A stretch of DNA of 38,303 bases from Dehalococcoidia bacterium. GTDB lineage: Bacteria > Chloroflexota > Dehalococcoidia > Lucifugimonadales > Lucifugimonadaceae. Below are positions 8,451 to 17,416 of the stretch, piece after piece. A program made the position numbers and the translations under genes. The stretch is from contig JAPKBN010000017.1 in NCBI GenBank assembly GCA_026421215.1, positions 1 through 38,303 of the forward strand. Direction: 5' to 3'. How positions within the stretch are numbered: the first letter of the stretch is position 1; each line of letters starts with the position of its first letter. A model generated the notes under the pieces. The model made no database searches and was not told where the DNA came from. It saw nothing but the letters and a program-made list of their open reading frames with translations.

Positions 8451-9388
8451 AGCCGTTCTACCGCCCTGAGCCTTGCGCTTCGGCTCCTCGGATTGCCTTC
8501 GATCTCCGCCTGAGATGGTTTGATAACCCGTCGGGACACCAACCGCAAAGAGGAGGTATGGCCGCAATCACAGATCGGTCGTTCCGGTGGGCAGATGCAT
8601 TTGCTTGCTTCCTGCCGGAACAGATTTTTGACGATCCTGTCTTCGAGGGAGTGGTAGGCGATCACGACGAGCCGTCCGCCCGGCTTGAGTAGAGAGATGG
8701 CCTGTCGCAGGCCGGTTTCAAGGACACCAAGCTCGTCGTTGACTGCTATCCGTAACGCCTGGAAGGTTTTTGTCGCCGGGTGAATCCGTCGAGAACCTCG
8801 GCGGGGCACCGCGCTCGCAATCACGTCTGCGAGCTGAGTCGCCGTCTGCAGGGGTCGCACTGCTACTATCGCCGCCGCAATGCGACGAGAAGCTCGTTCT
8901 TCGCCGTACTGGTAGATCACATCGGCCAGCTCGTCACGGCCATAAGTGTTGACGATGTCGCCCGCGGTTAGCGTCTGGCGTACGTCAAAACGCATGTCCA
9001 ACGGGTCAGGGCGCCGGAAACTGAATCCGCGCTCTTCGGCATCGAGCTGTAGCGACGAAAGGCCGAGGTCGAATAAAACGCCGTCGACTGAACCCTGATT
9101 ACGGCCGTATTCGGTCGAGAACGATTCGAGGTCTCTGAAATTTGCGTTCGCGGTGATGAGGCGTTCGGCGAGTTCGGGCGAGCCCGAGAGGTGTTCCATC
9201 GCCGAACTGATGGCTTCCTTGTCGGCGTCGATTCCCAGTACGGCTCCGTCCGGGGCACTTGCCCTAAGGATCGCCTCTGTGTGGCCGCCCTCGCCAAGAT
9301 TTGCGTCGATGTAGAAACCGCCAGGCTTCACCTCAAGTGCACTGAGCACCTCGGGGATCATCACAGGGATGTGGCGTCTCTCAGGCAT
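8447..9388 (-). CDS. rsmH: 16S rRNA (cytosine1402-N4)-methyltransferase RsmH
   Basis: 313 aa from ATG 9388, the usual RsmH length; it methylates N4 of C1402 in the 16S rRNA decoding centre using SAM. The start MPERRHIPVMIPEVLSAL matches the family N-terminus. The frame stays open upstream to a TTG at 9505, but those extra 39 residues look non-homologous, so 9388 is preferred (GGAAG about nine bases upstream). SAM-binding motif DANLGEGGHTEAIL, then LGIDADKEAI, FDLGLSSLQLD, RGFSFR.DPLDMR and KTFQALRIAVNDEL are all present, ending in the family-typical SARLRAVERL. It heads the rsmH/micro-ORF/ftsA/ftsZ cluster. mraZ, normally just before it, is absent. Confidence 0.96.
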   Translation of the reverse strand: MPERRHIPVMIPEVLSALEVKPGGFYIDANLGEGGHTEAILRASAPDGAVLGIDADKEAISSAMEHLSGSPELAERLITANANFRDLESFSTEYGRNQGSVDGVLFDLGLSSLQLDAEERGFSFRRPDPLDMRFDVRQTLTAGDIVNTYGRDELADVIYQYGEERASRRIAAAIVAVRPLQTATQLADVIASAVPRRGSRRIHPATKTFQALRIAVNDELGVLETGLRQAISLLKPGGRLVVIAYHSLEDRIVKNLFRQEASKCICPPERPICDCGHTSSLRLVSRRVIKPSQAEIEGNPRSRSARLRAVERL

Positions 9389-9785
9389 TCGGGCTACTTC
9401 CCGGTCGGTCGGAGCAGGAATCTCCGGAGAGCGATGCGAGCGCGATTCCGCCACGGCACTTCGTAGTGTTGAGTCCGGGAGCGTGGGGAGCATGACGGGC
9501 ATCAATTGGCGGGCCGTTTCCTGATCGCATACCTGAGTGAATGTCGAGTCGTACGCCTGTGCATTTCAGGTCTAAAATGAGCGCCGCCGGGGTCCTGATC
9601 TAGGACTTCCGCGTCCGCACTCGTATATAGGTACCAATCCACACCACTTTTCCGCTAGCGAGGCGAATTACGTGTTTGGCCACTTTTCTTGAAACGTCCG
9701 GGAATTTCGATCAAAAAACCTGATCAAGCATCTGTTGCATTTTCGGACTGTTCGTCACGCGCTCCGTGCTAGCATCTTTCTCTCG
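9389..9785. other. About 400-bp divergent region between rsmH and moaB
   Basis: Contains the divergent control region. On the minus strand a TATATA element (near 9625-9630) could serve rsmH. On the plus strand TAGCAT (9770-9775) lies 10 nt before the moaB ATG, which would give a transcript with almost no leader. An imperfect inverted repeat CATTT/AAATG flanks 9562-9579. No mraZ-like gene or GTGGG-type MraZ operator repeats were seen. The part nearest rsmH (9389-9505) is open in the rsmH frame but does not look like RsmH. Confidence 0.4.
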
Positions 9786-10424
9786 ATGACTCACGATGCA
9801 GGACAACACAATTCGTCCGAATCTGGGGACTCCAGATCGGAAGACCATCCCCATGACCATGATCATGGGACTGAAGGCCGCCGCCAATTCGCCGTCCTAA
9901 CCAGCAGCGACGCCGGGGCGGCTGGTGATCGCGCAGACACGAGCGGTGACGCCATTGTCGAGATGCTCACCGTCGCCGGGTTTGAGGCGGCTGACCGTGT
10001 CATGGTCCCGGACGAGCGCGACCTGATCGCCGGGCAGTTACGTGCGTGGGCGGAGAGCGGCGATGTCGACTTAATCATGACGACGGGAGGCACGGGTCTG
10101 GGGCCGCGCGACGTGACCCCGGAGGCAACCATGGACGTGATCGAACTTACAGTGCCGGGTATCGCCGAAACGATGCGGGCACAATCGTTAGCGTCCACCC
10201 ATGCGGCTATGTTGAGCCGTGCCGTGGCCGGTGTCCGAGGCCGCACGCTGATCGTCAACCTGCCGGGTAGCCCGCGTGGCGTGAGGGAAACTCTTGAAGT
10301 GATTCTGCCGGTGCTAGGCCACGCGATCGACATCCTCTCCGGACGCCGCGGGCCTCACCCGGGTCAAGGATTTTTTCGCTCTGATCACGGCCCACATGTG
10401 GCCGATGGATCGCACGAGAGTTAA
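9786..10424 (+). CDS. MoaB/MogA-type molybdenum cofactor biosynthesis protein
   Basis: 212 aa from ATG 9786; the frame opens earlier at TTG 9735 but with no ribosome site. The MoCF-binding fold is clear: [41 protein letters not shown] (the GGTG pterin-binding motif) and the [11 protein letters not shown] segment. The family adenylylates molybdopterin (MogA/MoaB). The N-terminal 30 residues are Ser/Asp/His-rich with HPHDHDHG, an unusual metal-binding-looking extension. There is no Shine-Dalgarno site; a TAGCAT hexamer 10 nt upstream suggests near-leaderless expression. The trmD frame begins inside its 3' end. No other molybdenum cofactor genes lie in the window. MoaB and MogA cannot be told apart here, so no symbol is given. 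Confidence 0.85.
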   Translation: MTHDAGQHNSSESGDSRSEDHPHDHDHGTEGRRQFAVLTSSDAGAAGDRADTSGDAIVEMLTVAGFEAADRVMVPDERDLIAGQLRAWAESGDVDLIMTTGGTGLGPRDVTPEATMDVIELTVPGIAETMRAQSLASTHAAMLSRAVAGVRGRTLIVNLPGSPRGVRETLEVILPVLGHAIDILSGRRGPHPGQGFFRSDHGPHVADGSHES

Positions 10425-11142
10425 TCGAGCGAATCAGAATCGTGACCCTTTCCCCGAGATGTTCGAAGGACCTTTTGGTGCAAGCATCGTTTCTCGTGCG
10501 ATCAGAGATGAACTGGTCGAGATTACAATCCACCAGCTACGCGACTACACCAAGGATCGGCACCGTACGGTCGATGACACACCTTACGGCGGTGGAGCGG
10601 GGATGGTGATGAAACCAGCCCCGCTGGCGGATGCTGTCCAGGACCTCAAGAAGGACGCGTCTGATTCCGGACAGCTGCAACCTCACGTGATCCTGCTGTC
10701 TCCACAGGGACGCCGGCTCGACCAGAACATCGCCAAGGAACTCGCCTCCCGGGACTCTTTGATACTGGTTTGTGGTCGATATGAAGGCGTGGATGAACGA
10801 TTTATCGAGGCGCTGGTTGATGAAGAGGTATCGATCGGCGATTACGTGATTTCGGGCGGGGAACCTGCGGCGATCGTGCTAGTGGACGCGATTACGCGCC
10901 TGATCCCGGGAGCTCTGGGGTCCGTGGACTCGGCACCCTCTGATTCGTTTGCTTCTGGTCTCCGCGGCAAGTTGCAGGGCCCCGTGTACACGCGCCCGGT
11001 GGAGTGGGATGGCCGCGAGGTTCCAGAAGTGCTGCTTTCCGGGGATCATGCGCGTTTGGAAAAATGGCGGAACGAGCAATCGGACGCTCGTACTCGCGAA
11101 CGGCGCCCTGATTTATTGGGAAATGAGGACCATAAAGAGTGA
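10396..11142 (+). CDS. trmD: tRNA (guanine37-N1)-methyltransferase TrmD, irregular N-terminus
   Basis: The frame gives up to 248 aa. TrmD methylates N1 of G37 in tRNAs reading CNN/UGG codons and prevents frameshifting. The trefoil-knot methyltransferase core is intact: [70 protein letters not shown] and the [14 protein letters not shown] tail. The first strand is not: homologues start like MRIVTLFPEMF, but this frame reads NRDPFPEMF. The missing I-R-I-V-T-L is encoded one frame over at 10433-10450, so one base seems to be missing in the CTTTCCCC run, or a -1 slip occurs. That upstream frame has no ATG, GTG or TTG before it, only ATC at 10433. The true start is therefore unsettled. ATG 10396 overlaps moaB by 29 bp. 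Confidence 0.9.
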   Translation: MWPMDRTRVNRANQNRDPFPEMFEGPFGASIVSRAIRDELVEITIHQLRDYTKDRHRTVDDTPYGGGAGMVMKPAPLADAVQDLKKDASDSGQLQPHVILLSPQGRRLDQNIAKELASRDSLILVCGRYEGVDERFIEALVDEEVSIGDYVISGGEPAAIVLVDAITRLIPGALGSVDSAPSDSFASGLRGKLQGPVYTRPVEWDGREVPEVLLSGDHARLEKWRNEQSDARTRERRPDLLGNEDHKE

Positions 11143-11921
11143 ACCGAAATATGTGGGTGCGTGTGCTCTCGTTGCTAATGCCCATCATGTTGATAGGTGC
11201 TACCGCCTGCAGCTCCAGCTCTGAAGGCGGTGGCTCTAACGAACCGGATCTCACCGCGGCACAGATCGCACTGGCGACGGACGAGGCGAAACCACAGCCC
11301 TCTGCTCCAATTGGAGCCGGTGGCCTAACAGCAGCGGACGTGTTGCAGAGAGCGGGAGCGGCGTCGGCGACCCTGAAATCGTTCCGTTTCAAAACAGAGA
11401 CGGTCGTTACATCTGGAGATGGACCTCTCATATCCACCGTTACCGGCGAGTGGTCCCTACCTGGCAGATACCGTGCGACGATGGGCGATCCTGATGATCC
11501 GATAGAGGACTTCATCGTTGCCGATGGTCGGCTTATACACAGGGAGGGTGGTACGGATGAATGGCGGCTGGAGACCGAGTTTGATCCTGGACTCGGGATA
11601 GGATCAGGTCAGATCATCCCGGCCATGGACGTATTTGAGTACTCGGACCCGCTCAACCCCGATGATGGCGAGGTTTACCGGATAACCGGCGCCGAGAAGC
11701 TTGATATCCCGGGTATAGCAACGAATATCGTCCAAACGCACGAACTTGTTATCCGGATTTCCGATTTCCATATCGAGAGCGTAGTTTCGTTTATCAACCC
11801 AAACCCGGAAATAGGTTTAGAAGGCACATGGCGGACCTTCGTTGTGTACGACCGCAACATGCCTGAGCAAATTGTCATCCCAGAAGTGGTGATTGACCCT
11901 GCGGCCGGTGCGGGAGGCTGA
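11139..11921 (+). CDS. LppX/LprAFG-like lipoprotein (putative)
   Basis: 260 aa. A signal peptide with lipobox GATAC gives Cys24 as the lipid-modified residue, followed by a Ser/Gly-rich linker. The body, with [22 protein letters not shown] and a series of beta strands ([20 protein letters not shown]), resembles the half-barrel lipid-carrier lipoproteins of the LppX/LprG type, but the similarity is judged by eye only. The GTG start overlaps the trmD stop (GTGA, 11139-11142), so it is translationally coupled to trmD although the functions are unrelated. It probably sits on the outer face of the cytoplasmic membrane. Confidence 0.7.
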   Translation: MNRNMWVRVLSLLMPIMLIGATACSSSSEGGGSNEPDLTAAQIALATDEAKPQPSAPIGAGGLTAADVLQRAGAASATLKSFRFKTETVVTSGDGPLISTVTGEWSLPGRYRATMGDPDDPIEDFIVADGRLIHREGGTDEWRLETEFDPGLGIGSGQIIPAMDVFEYSDPLNPDDGEVYRITGAEKLDIPGIATNIVQTHELVIRISDFHIESVVSFINPNPEIGLEGTWRTFVVYDRNMPEQIVIPEVVIDPAAGAGG

Positions 11922-11969
11922 TTTTCGATGAGCAGATTAGCCTGATTGGTCGTGATTCACCCCCAACCG

Positions 11970-11999
11970 TTGCCGTCGGACGGGTGGTGGTTCTACAAT
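11970..11999 (+). promoter_or_regulatory. Candidate rplS promoter
   Basis: TTGCCG (11970-11975) and TACAAT (11994-11999) are separated by 18 bp and match four and five of six consensus positions. The predicted start near 12006 leaves a leader of about 125 nt before rplS. Confidence 0.5.
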
Positions 12000-12005
12000 T
12001 AATTA

Positions 12006-12129
12006 CTCACTCAGTTTTATATCGGCCGTCGCGCGCGTCCCTCCTGTCTGGAGTTTCCAGCAAATTGGGACCACCACGGCCCGGTACACGTCTCCGGGAA
12101 CTGTCCCCGGTCTGCACAGAGGTATAACC
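12006..12129 (+). promoter_or_regulatory. Possible structured leader of rplS
   Basis: The stretch contains a hairpin CTGGA-GTT-TCCAG and, just before the ribosome site, a GC-rich hairpin CCGGG...CCCGG near 12094-12110. Ribosomal protein mRNAs often carry autoregulatory leaders, and L19 leaders are known in other phyla, so this is a candidate. No match to a known leader consensus could be established by eye. Confidence 0.3.
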
Positions 12130-12486
12130 GTGATCGAAGCAAGAGCGCTGATCGACGCCACACCGCGCGACTCCATCCAGGAGTTCCAGACCGGCGATAC
12201 CGTACGGGTCAATGTGATGATTCGTGAAGGCGATCGTCAACGTGTCCAGGCTTTCGAGGGCGTTGTGCTCAAGGGCCGACACCGCAAGGGCGACACGCCC
12301 GCTCCCGGAGCCACCTTTACGGTCCGACGGGTTTCCTATGGCGTTGGTGTCGAGAGGACATTCCTCGTCTGCTCCCCGCTCTTGGACTCGCTCGAGGTCA
12401 CACGCCAGGGTAAAGTCCGCCGGGCCCGCGCCTACTATCTCCGTGGTCTCACCGGCCGCAGTGCCAGGATAAAAGAACGCCGCTAG
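12130..12486 (+). CDS. rplS: 50S ribosomal protein L19
   Basis: 118 aa, full length. L19 sits at the 30S-50S interface. It is recognised by [61 protein letters not shown] and [15 protein letters not shown]. The start is GTG 12130, with AGAGG seven bases upstream. It keeps the common trmD-rplS order, but rpsP and rimM are absent and a lipoprotein gene is inserted between them. It has its own candidate promoter and a 208-bp upstream gap, so it is probably regulated apart from trmD. Confidence 0.98.
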   Translation: MIEARALIDATPRDSIQEFQTGDTVRVNVMIREGDRQRVQAFEGVVLKGRHRKGDTPAPGATFTVRRVSYGVGVERTFLVCSPLLDSLEVTRQGKVRRARAYYLRGLTGRSARIKERR

Positions 12487-12576
12487 ACCTCAGGTCAGCT
12501 ATTGTGATAGCTCTCTCCTGTTGCTGGTGTAGCGTCGATTGACACTGTCTGCTCACACGCATACCTCCTTTTCGCG

Positions 12577-12588
12577 TACCCTCGCCTG
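12577..12588 (+). promoter_or_regulatory. Possible leaderless promoter element of priA
   Basis: TACCCT (12577-12582) fits the TANNNT -10 pattern and lies six bases before the priA ATG, so transcription would begin at or beside the start codon. No Shine-Dalgarno site precedes the ATG. Alternatively a perfect -35 TTGACA at 12539-12544 pairs with a poor -10 (TACCTC, 17-bp spacing). Confidence 0.3.
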
Positions 12589-15138
12589 ATGGAAGCGCGC
12601 TCAAAAATAACGCCGGGCTACGATGTTCCCGGTTTCGCTCAAGTAGCCGTTGACGGCGCCGGTCTTCAGGCGCGGACATTTACTTACAGCGTTCCGGACG
12701 AGATGCCCGTTCGGCCGGGTCATCTCGTGTGGGTGCCGTTTGGCCCACGGACGGTTCAGGGAATTGTGTTCGGCTTGACCAACGTTTCCGAGATCGAAGA
12801 GCCCAGAGACATCGAGCGCGTCGCGTATGAGGACCCGCTTATTTCTGAGCGACAGATCAAAGTGGCGATCTGGATGTCTTCCTACTACCGAGTGGGGCTG
12901 TTCATGGCGGCGTCCCAGATGCTCCCGCCCGGCTTTGCTAGTCGGCTTCGCACCTGGGTAAGTGTGGATGCTAAACGGGTCGCAGATACGGCCGACGCTG
13001 ATGACCTCGGATCGCGAGATGACCGCGCCCTGCGCATGGTTGAGGATGTAGGGGAGATGCGTAGGCCGTCACTAGCGCGACGACTCGGAAGAGGCGGCGG
13101 TGTTGTTGTGGACAGGCTGATTCGACGAAAATTGCTCGTTACTAGGTCCGAGTGGGAGCATCAGCGACAGAAGCCAAGATACGTTCGTGTTCTGGCGCTT
13201 GGCATGGAGGCGGAAGTGGTGGAAAGGGCGGCGGAAGAGATGGACAGTTCTTCCGGAACCCGCAGCATCGAACGAGCGTCACTACTTCGACGCGTGATCG
13301 ACTCACCTGGCATCGAGACCCAGGCCGATCTCGCGAGGGAGTTCGGGCGCTCACGCGTTGATTGGGCAAAAAAGGCCGGATTGTTGCGAGTCGATGAGAT
13401 CCAGGTGCAGCGAGACCCGTTGAGGGAGCATCAGTTCCAGACCACGATGCCGCTTGACCCAACGGCCGCCCAGGCGGGCGCGATCGGCGCCATCACATCT
13501 GCGCTGCGCACTACCCGAAAAAAGTCGGGTCCACCCCGTAAGTTCCTGCTCTACGGCGTTACTGGCAGCGGCAAGACAGAGGTGTATCTGAGGGCCACCG
13601 AAAAGTGCCTTGAACTGGGCCGATCCGTACTGATTCTCGTGCCGGAGATCGCGCTCACACCGCAAACCCTCGCCCGTTTCGCATCTCGATTCCCCGGGAA
13701 AGTAGCGCTGCTCCACTCAGGTCTCCAGCCGGGAGAGCGATTTGATCAATGGTGGCGTATCGCCAAAGGCGACTTCCCGATCGTCCTCGGCTCCCGGAGC
13801 GCGGTGTTCGCTCCGATCAAGGATATCGGGCTGGTCGTCATCGACGAAGAACACGAGTGGACCTACAAGCAGCACGACCCCGCGCCGCGCTACCACGCAC
13901 GGGCGGTCGCCGAGCGTTTCTGCGCTGAGCACGGCACTGTCATGGTCGTTGGCAGCGCCACCCCGGATATTGAAACGTTCAGGCGCGCCGAACGGGCGGA
14001 AATTGAGCTGCTTCGCTTGCCCGCACGGGTGGGCATTGAAGACGGATCAATGGGGACTCTGACCGGTTTTAGTGGCCCTGCCCGCACCAGCGCAGGACAG
14101 GCCGGAGTCAGAATCGTTGATATGCGAGAGGAACTGAGGGCCGGCAACGCGGGGTTGTTCAGCAGGACACTACTGGCAGGAATCGGCGAGTCTCTTGATG
14201 CTGGAGGCCGGGTGATCCTGTTCCTTAACAGGCGAGGAACGGCGGCTTATGTCCAGTGCCGTCGGTGTGGCTCCGTCCGCACATGTCGGCGCTGCGATAC
14301 GTCCCTGACCATGCACCAATCTGACATGCCGGACGGAATCGATAGCCTCGTTTGTCACTACTGTGGATATCGTGTCCGACCCAGCGTGAAGTGCCGGGCA
14401 TGCAACGCCGAGGATATGCGGCCGATGGGCAGCGGAACGCAGGCAGTTGTGGCAGAGGTCGAACGCCGCTTTCCGGACGTCGGCGTACTGCGCTGGGACC
14501 GTGATGTCGCCCGTACTGCCAGGGCGCACGGGGAAGTGCTAGATAAGTTTCTTAAGGGCGAATCACGGGTGCTTGTAGGAACCCAGATGGTTGCCAAAGG
14601 GCTGGATATTCCGGAGGTCACTCTCGTCGGTGTCATCTCAGCGGACACCGGCCTCTCCATCCCGGATTTTCGCGCCGGAGAGCGCGCGTTTCAGATACTG
14701 ACACAGGTTGCCGGGCGTGTGGGACGCGGCCCGGACGGTGGTTCCGCCATCATCCAGACCTTTCAGCCCGAGCATTACGCCGTTCAGGCCGCTGCCGTCC
14801 AAGATTTCGAAGCGTTTTACGAAGTGGAAATAGGTCTACGCGCTGAGCACGCAGACCCACCGTTCACGCGCCTGATTCGACTTGGACACTCGCACTACGA
14901 TCCTTCGGCGGCACTTGAAGAAGCGAAGCGGATGGCCGCGGCGCTGAGCGATGAGCGGATCGCATCCGGTGATACTGGGACAGAGGTGATTGGCCCAAGC
15001 CCCAGCTATCCATTCCGGATGCGTGGAGTGACCCGATGGCACATCGTCCTTAAAGGAGCGCAACCGGAAAGCCTTTTAGATCGTGTCCAGCTGGGCCGCG
15101 ATTGGACAGTCGACGTCGATCCCGCCTCTGTGTCTTAG
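12589..15138 (+). CDS. priA: Primosomal replication restart helicase PriA
   Basis: 849 aa, slightly longer than typical (about 730-800). PriA binds stalled or repaired forks and reloads the replisome. The N-terminal 3'-DNA-binding domain (VAVDGAGLQARTFTYSVPDEM...PGHLVWVPFG) is followed by a winged-helix region and the helicase: Walker A GVTGSGKT (323-330), PEIALTPQ (352-359), DEEH (419-422), GSATPD (455-460) and QVAGRVGR (706-713). Eight zinc cysteines are present: C557, C560, C566, C569, C589, C592, C602 and C605. An extra 20-odd residues near 484-505 are Gly/Ser/Thr-rich. The start has no ribosome site; see the possible leaderless promoter. Confidence 0.97.
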   Translation: MEARSKITPGYDVPGFAQVAVDGAGLQARTFTYSVPDEMPVRPGHLVWVPFGPRTVQGIVFGLTNVSEIEEPRDIERVAYEDPLISERQIKVAIWMSSYYRVGLFMAASQMLPPGFASRLRTWVSVDAKRVADTADADDLGSRDDRALRMVEDVGEMRRPSLARRLGRGGGVVVDRLIRRKLLVTRSEWEHQRQKPRYVRVLALGMEAEVVERAAEEMDSSSGTRSIERASLLRRVIDSPGIETQADLAREFGRSRVDWAKKAGLLRVDEIQVQRDPLREHQFQTTMPLDPTAAQAGAIGAITSALRTTRKKSGPPRKFLLYGVTGSGKTEVYLRATEKCLELGRSVLILVPEIALTPQTLARFASRFPGKVALLHSGLQPGERFDQWWRIAKGDFPIVLGSRSAVFAPIKDIGLVVIDEEHEWTYKQHDPAPRYHARAVAERFCAEHGTVMVVGSATPDIETFRRAERAEIELLRLPARVGIEDGSMGTLTGFSGPARTSAGQAGVRIVDMREELRAGNAGLFSRTLLAGIGESLDAGGRVILFLNRRGTAAYVQCRRCGSVRTCRRCDTSLTMHQSDMPDGIDSLVCHYCGYRVRPSVKCRACNAEDMRPMGSGTQAVVAEVERRFPDVGVLRWDRDVARTARAHGEVLDKFLKGESRVLVGTQMVAKGLDIPEVTLVGVISADTGLSIPDFRAGERAFQILTQVAGRVGRGPDGGSAIIQTFQPEHYAVQAAAVQDFEAFYEVEIGLRAEHADPPFTRLIRLGHSHYDPSAALEEAKRMAAALSDERIASGDTGTEVIGPSPSYPFRMRGVTRWHIVLKGAQPESLLDRVQLGRDWTVDVDPASVS

Positions 15139-15227
15139 TTCGCAAGGTCGCTGGATAGACTCGCGCCTCTGCAACTGAATCTATACTCGTACACAGTCCA
15201 GTCCTTTGAGAGCAACGCCTGAGCAAA

Positions 15228-15881
15228 ATGACAATTCTTCAGATCAGAACCGTCCCTGACCCGATCCTGCGCAGGAAGTCGCGCAAAATTCGTGAGGTCG
15301 ATGACGCCATACGTGAACTGGCCCACGACATGGTGGCGACGATGTACGAGGCTGGCGGAGTAGGACTCGCCGCGCCACAGGTTGGCGAACTCAAACGATT
15401 GATCGTCTTACAGTTACCGGAGGAAGAGGAAGCCAGAATCCTGATCAACCCGGAGATCACCCGGCGCGATGGCGAGCGTGAAGTTGAAGAGGGGTGTCTC
15501 AGCGTGCCGGGGTATCTGGGGACCATCATGCGGTCCGAGCGCGTAAAGGCCCGTGCAATCAGTGAGTCGGGTGCAAAGCTCAGGCTCGTCGCAGACCAGA
15601 TCTTCGCCCAGGCACTTGAACACGAGGTCGATCACCTGGACGGCATCCTCTACCTGGATCACCTCAAGAGCCATGAAGATCTAGTCGATCTTAGTAAATT
15701 AGAGGAAGCTGAACACCAGCACGATTTTGAGGTCGAGGTAGAGGACGAGGGCTTGATGAAAAGCCGGGGAGAGAAACGGGTATTGATTGCCGGAGATTTG
15801 ACGGACGGGGTCGCAGATATCAAGGACGAGAAGATTTTAGAGGCCACGGAAAAAGATCTCGAACGGCTTTCCGAAGGCTAA
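15228..15881 (+). CDS. def: Peptide deformylase
   Basis: 217 aa. It removes the formyl group from N-terminal formyl-Met of new proteins. All three active-site motifs are present: GVGLAAPQVG (44-53), EGCLSVP (88-94, Cys metal ligand) and HEVDH (132-136). The catalytic domain ends near residue 150. The remaining 65 residues are a very acidic extension (runs such as FEVEVEDEG and EKDLERLSEG), not part of the usual fold. The gene is followed after 8 bp by cca and is probably cotranscribed with it. Confidence 0.96.
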   Translation: MTILQIRTVPDPILRRKSRKIREVDDAIRELAHDMVATMYEAGGVGLAAPQVGELKRLIVLQLPEEEEARILINPEITRRDGEREVEEGCLSVPGYLGTIMRSERVKARAISESGAKLRLVADQIFAQALEHEVDHLDGILYLDHLKSHEDLVDLSKLEEAEHQHDFEVEVEDEGLMKSRGEKRVLIAGDLTDGVADIKDEKILEATEKDLERLSEG

Positions 15882-15889
15882 TCGACCGT

Positions 15890-17416
15890 ATGTCATCCTC
15901 TCAGGATCTTCTTACCCGCGCAGCTGATTTCATGTCGGCGCGCTCAATTACGGGATATGTGGTTGGCGGTGCGGTGCGAGATAGGCTTCTTTCTCGACGG
16001 GAACATCCCGGTGCCGGTCCTGGCGATATTGATCTTTTGCTAATTTCCCCGGTAGTTGATCTGGTGGACGAGCTCGCCGAGGAGACCGACGCCAGCGCTG
16101 TGGTGATCGACGAAGAGCGCGGCTTCGTCCGCCTTATCGACGATTCTGAAGAACGCAAATGGCTGGACCTCGCGGTGTTCAATGGCGATCTCGAGTCGGA
16201 CCTCGCACGCCGGGACTTCGCGATCAACTCAATGGCCGTGCCGCTGGACGAGTGGCTCGTGCGTGACCCTGACGCCAATATTGAGGACGCGATCATAGAT
16301 CCCCACGGCGGGATGGGTGATCTCCATCAACGCGTGGTCAGGGAAACACGCCCAGGGAACCTGCTTGATGATCCTGTCCGCATATTCAGGGCGATTCGTT
16401 TCGCTACGCAGCTGGAGTTTGAGATCGAGGCGGATACCGCCGTCATCATCCGGGACAACGGAGATCTGCTGGGCGGCGCCAGCCCGGAGCGGGTCATGGA
16501 TGAATTCTTCGCCATGATGGGCAGCCACCGGCCGGAATACGGCATTCGCGAGATGGATCGTCTCGGACTCCTCGACGTGCTCATTCCGGAACTGACGCTT
16601 GGCCGCGATTGTGATCAGCCGGGTGAACACTACTACTCCGTGATGGAGCACCAGCTACACGCGCTGGGGTTCGCTACCCGACTTGTCGACCCGGAAATTC
16701 GCTCTTCCGACCCGCTGCTAAAAGACCTGCCGTGGGGTCCGCAGTTTGATGACTACCTTCTGGAGATCGTCGGAAACGGCCAGACACGCGGGACACTACT
16801 GAAGATCGTTGCGATGCTCCACGACATCGGGAAACCCGACACAAAATCTGTCGATCCTCCGACGTCAGACCGCCCCAATGGCCGCATCCGCTTCCTTACC
16901 CACGATGAACTTGGCTCCCGGATGGTGTCAGATCTGCTGACGCGATTCTGTTGCAGCAGGCAGACGATCACCCACGCTTCCCTGATGATCGAGAAGCACA
17001 TGAGGCCGGGTCAGATGAGCGCAAACCATGCCTCGCCGTCCGACAGAGCAATCTTTCGTTTCTTCCGCGACGTTTCACCTGTGGCGGTAGATACCGTCCT
17101 GCTTAATCTGTGTGATTACCTGTCGGCACGTGGACCGCGCTTAAATGACTCTGAATTTCAGCGATTTCTGGGACTGCTGAGTGATATACTCTCACGCGGC
17201 CTTAAGCCAGAACCGGAGCGATACACAAAGGACCTGCTTGTCGATGGATATCAGGTTCAGGAACGTTACGGTTTGCAACCGGGACCGGAGATCGGTCGGT
17301 TGCTGGGTGCGCTACGAGACGCTGAGTCGTCGGGCGTCGTCCAAACAAAAGCAGAAGCCTATGAACTGCTTGCCCGCCTTCTTGGGCGGGCAGCATCGCG
17401 TCGCGGGAGACCCTGA
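15890..17416 (+). CDS. cca: CCA-adding enzyme / tRNA nucleotidyltransferase with HD domain
   Basis: 508 aa, class II nucleotidyltransferase of the poly(A) polymerase superfamily, which builds or repairs the tRNA CCA end. Visible motifs: VVGGAVRD (24-31), metal-binding GDID (45-48), RRDFAINSMA (107-116), and LLDDPVRIFRAIRFA (158-172). An HD phosphohydrolase domain follows, with LHDIGKP at 310-316 and a THDELG segment. Whether it adds CCA, only CC or only A cannot be told from sequence. The stop is immediately followed by the secD GTG, which indicates one transcript. Confidence 0.93.
   Translation: MSSSQDLLTRAADFMSARSITGYVVGGAVRDRLLSRREHPGAGPGDIDLLLISPVVDLVDELAEETDASAVVIDEERGFVRLIDDSEERKWLDLAVFNGDLESDLARRDFAINSMAVPLDEWLVRDPDANIEDAIIDPHGGMGDLHQRVVRETRPGNLLDDPVRIFRAIRFATQLEFEIEADTAVIIRDNGDLLGGASPERVMDEFFAMMGSHRPEYGIREMDRLGLLDVLIPELTLGRDCDQPGEHYYSVMEHQLHALGFATRLVDPEIRSSDPLLKDLPWGPQFDDYLLEIVGNGQTRGTLLKIVAMLHDIGKPDTKSVDPPTSDRPNGRIRFLTHDELGSRMVSDLLTRFCCSRQTITHASLMIEKHMRPGQMSANHASPSDRAIFRFFRDVSPVAVDTVLLNLCDYLSARGPRLNDSEFQRFLGLLSDILSRGLKPEPERYTKDLLVDGYQVQERYGLQPGPEIGRLLGALRDAESSGVVQTKAEAYELLARLLGRAASRRGRP

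Noticed and set aside
8334-8567. 77-codon frame extending the micro-ORF upstream into rsmH
   Set aside because: The extra N-terminal part only shadows the rsmH 3' end; the ATG overlapping the rsmH stop is a far better start.
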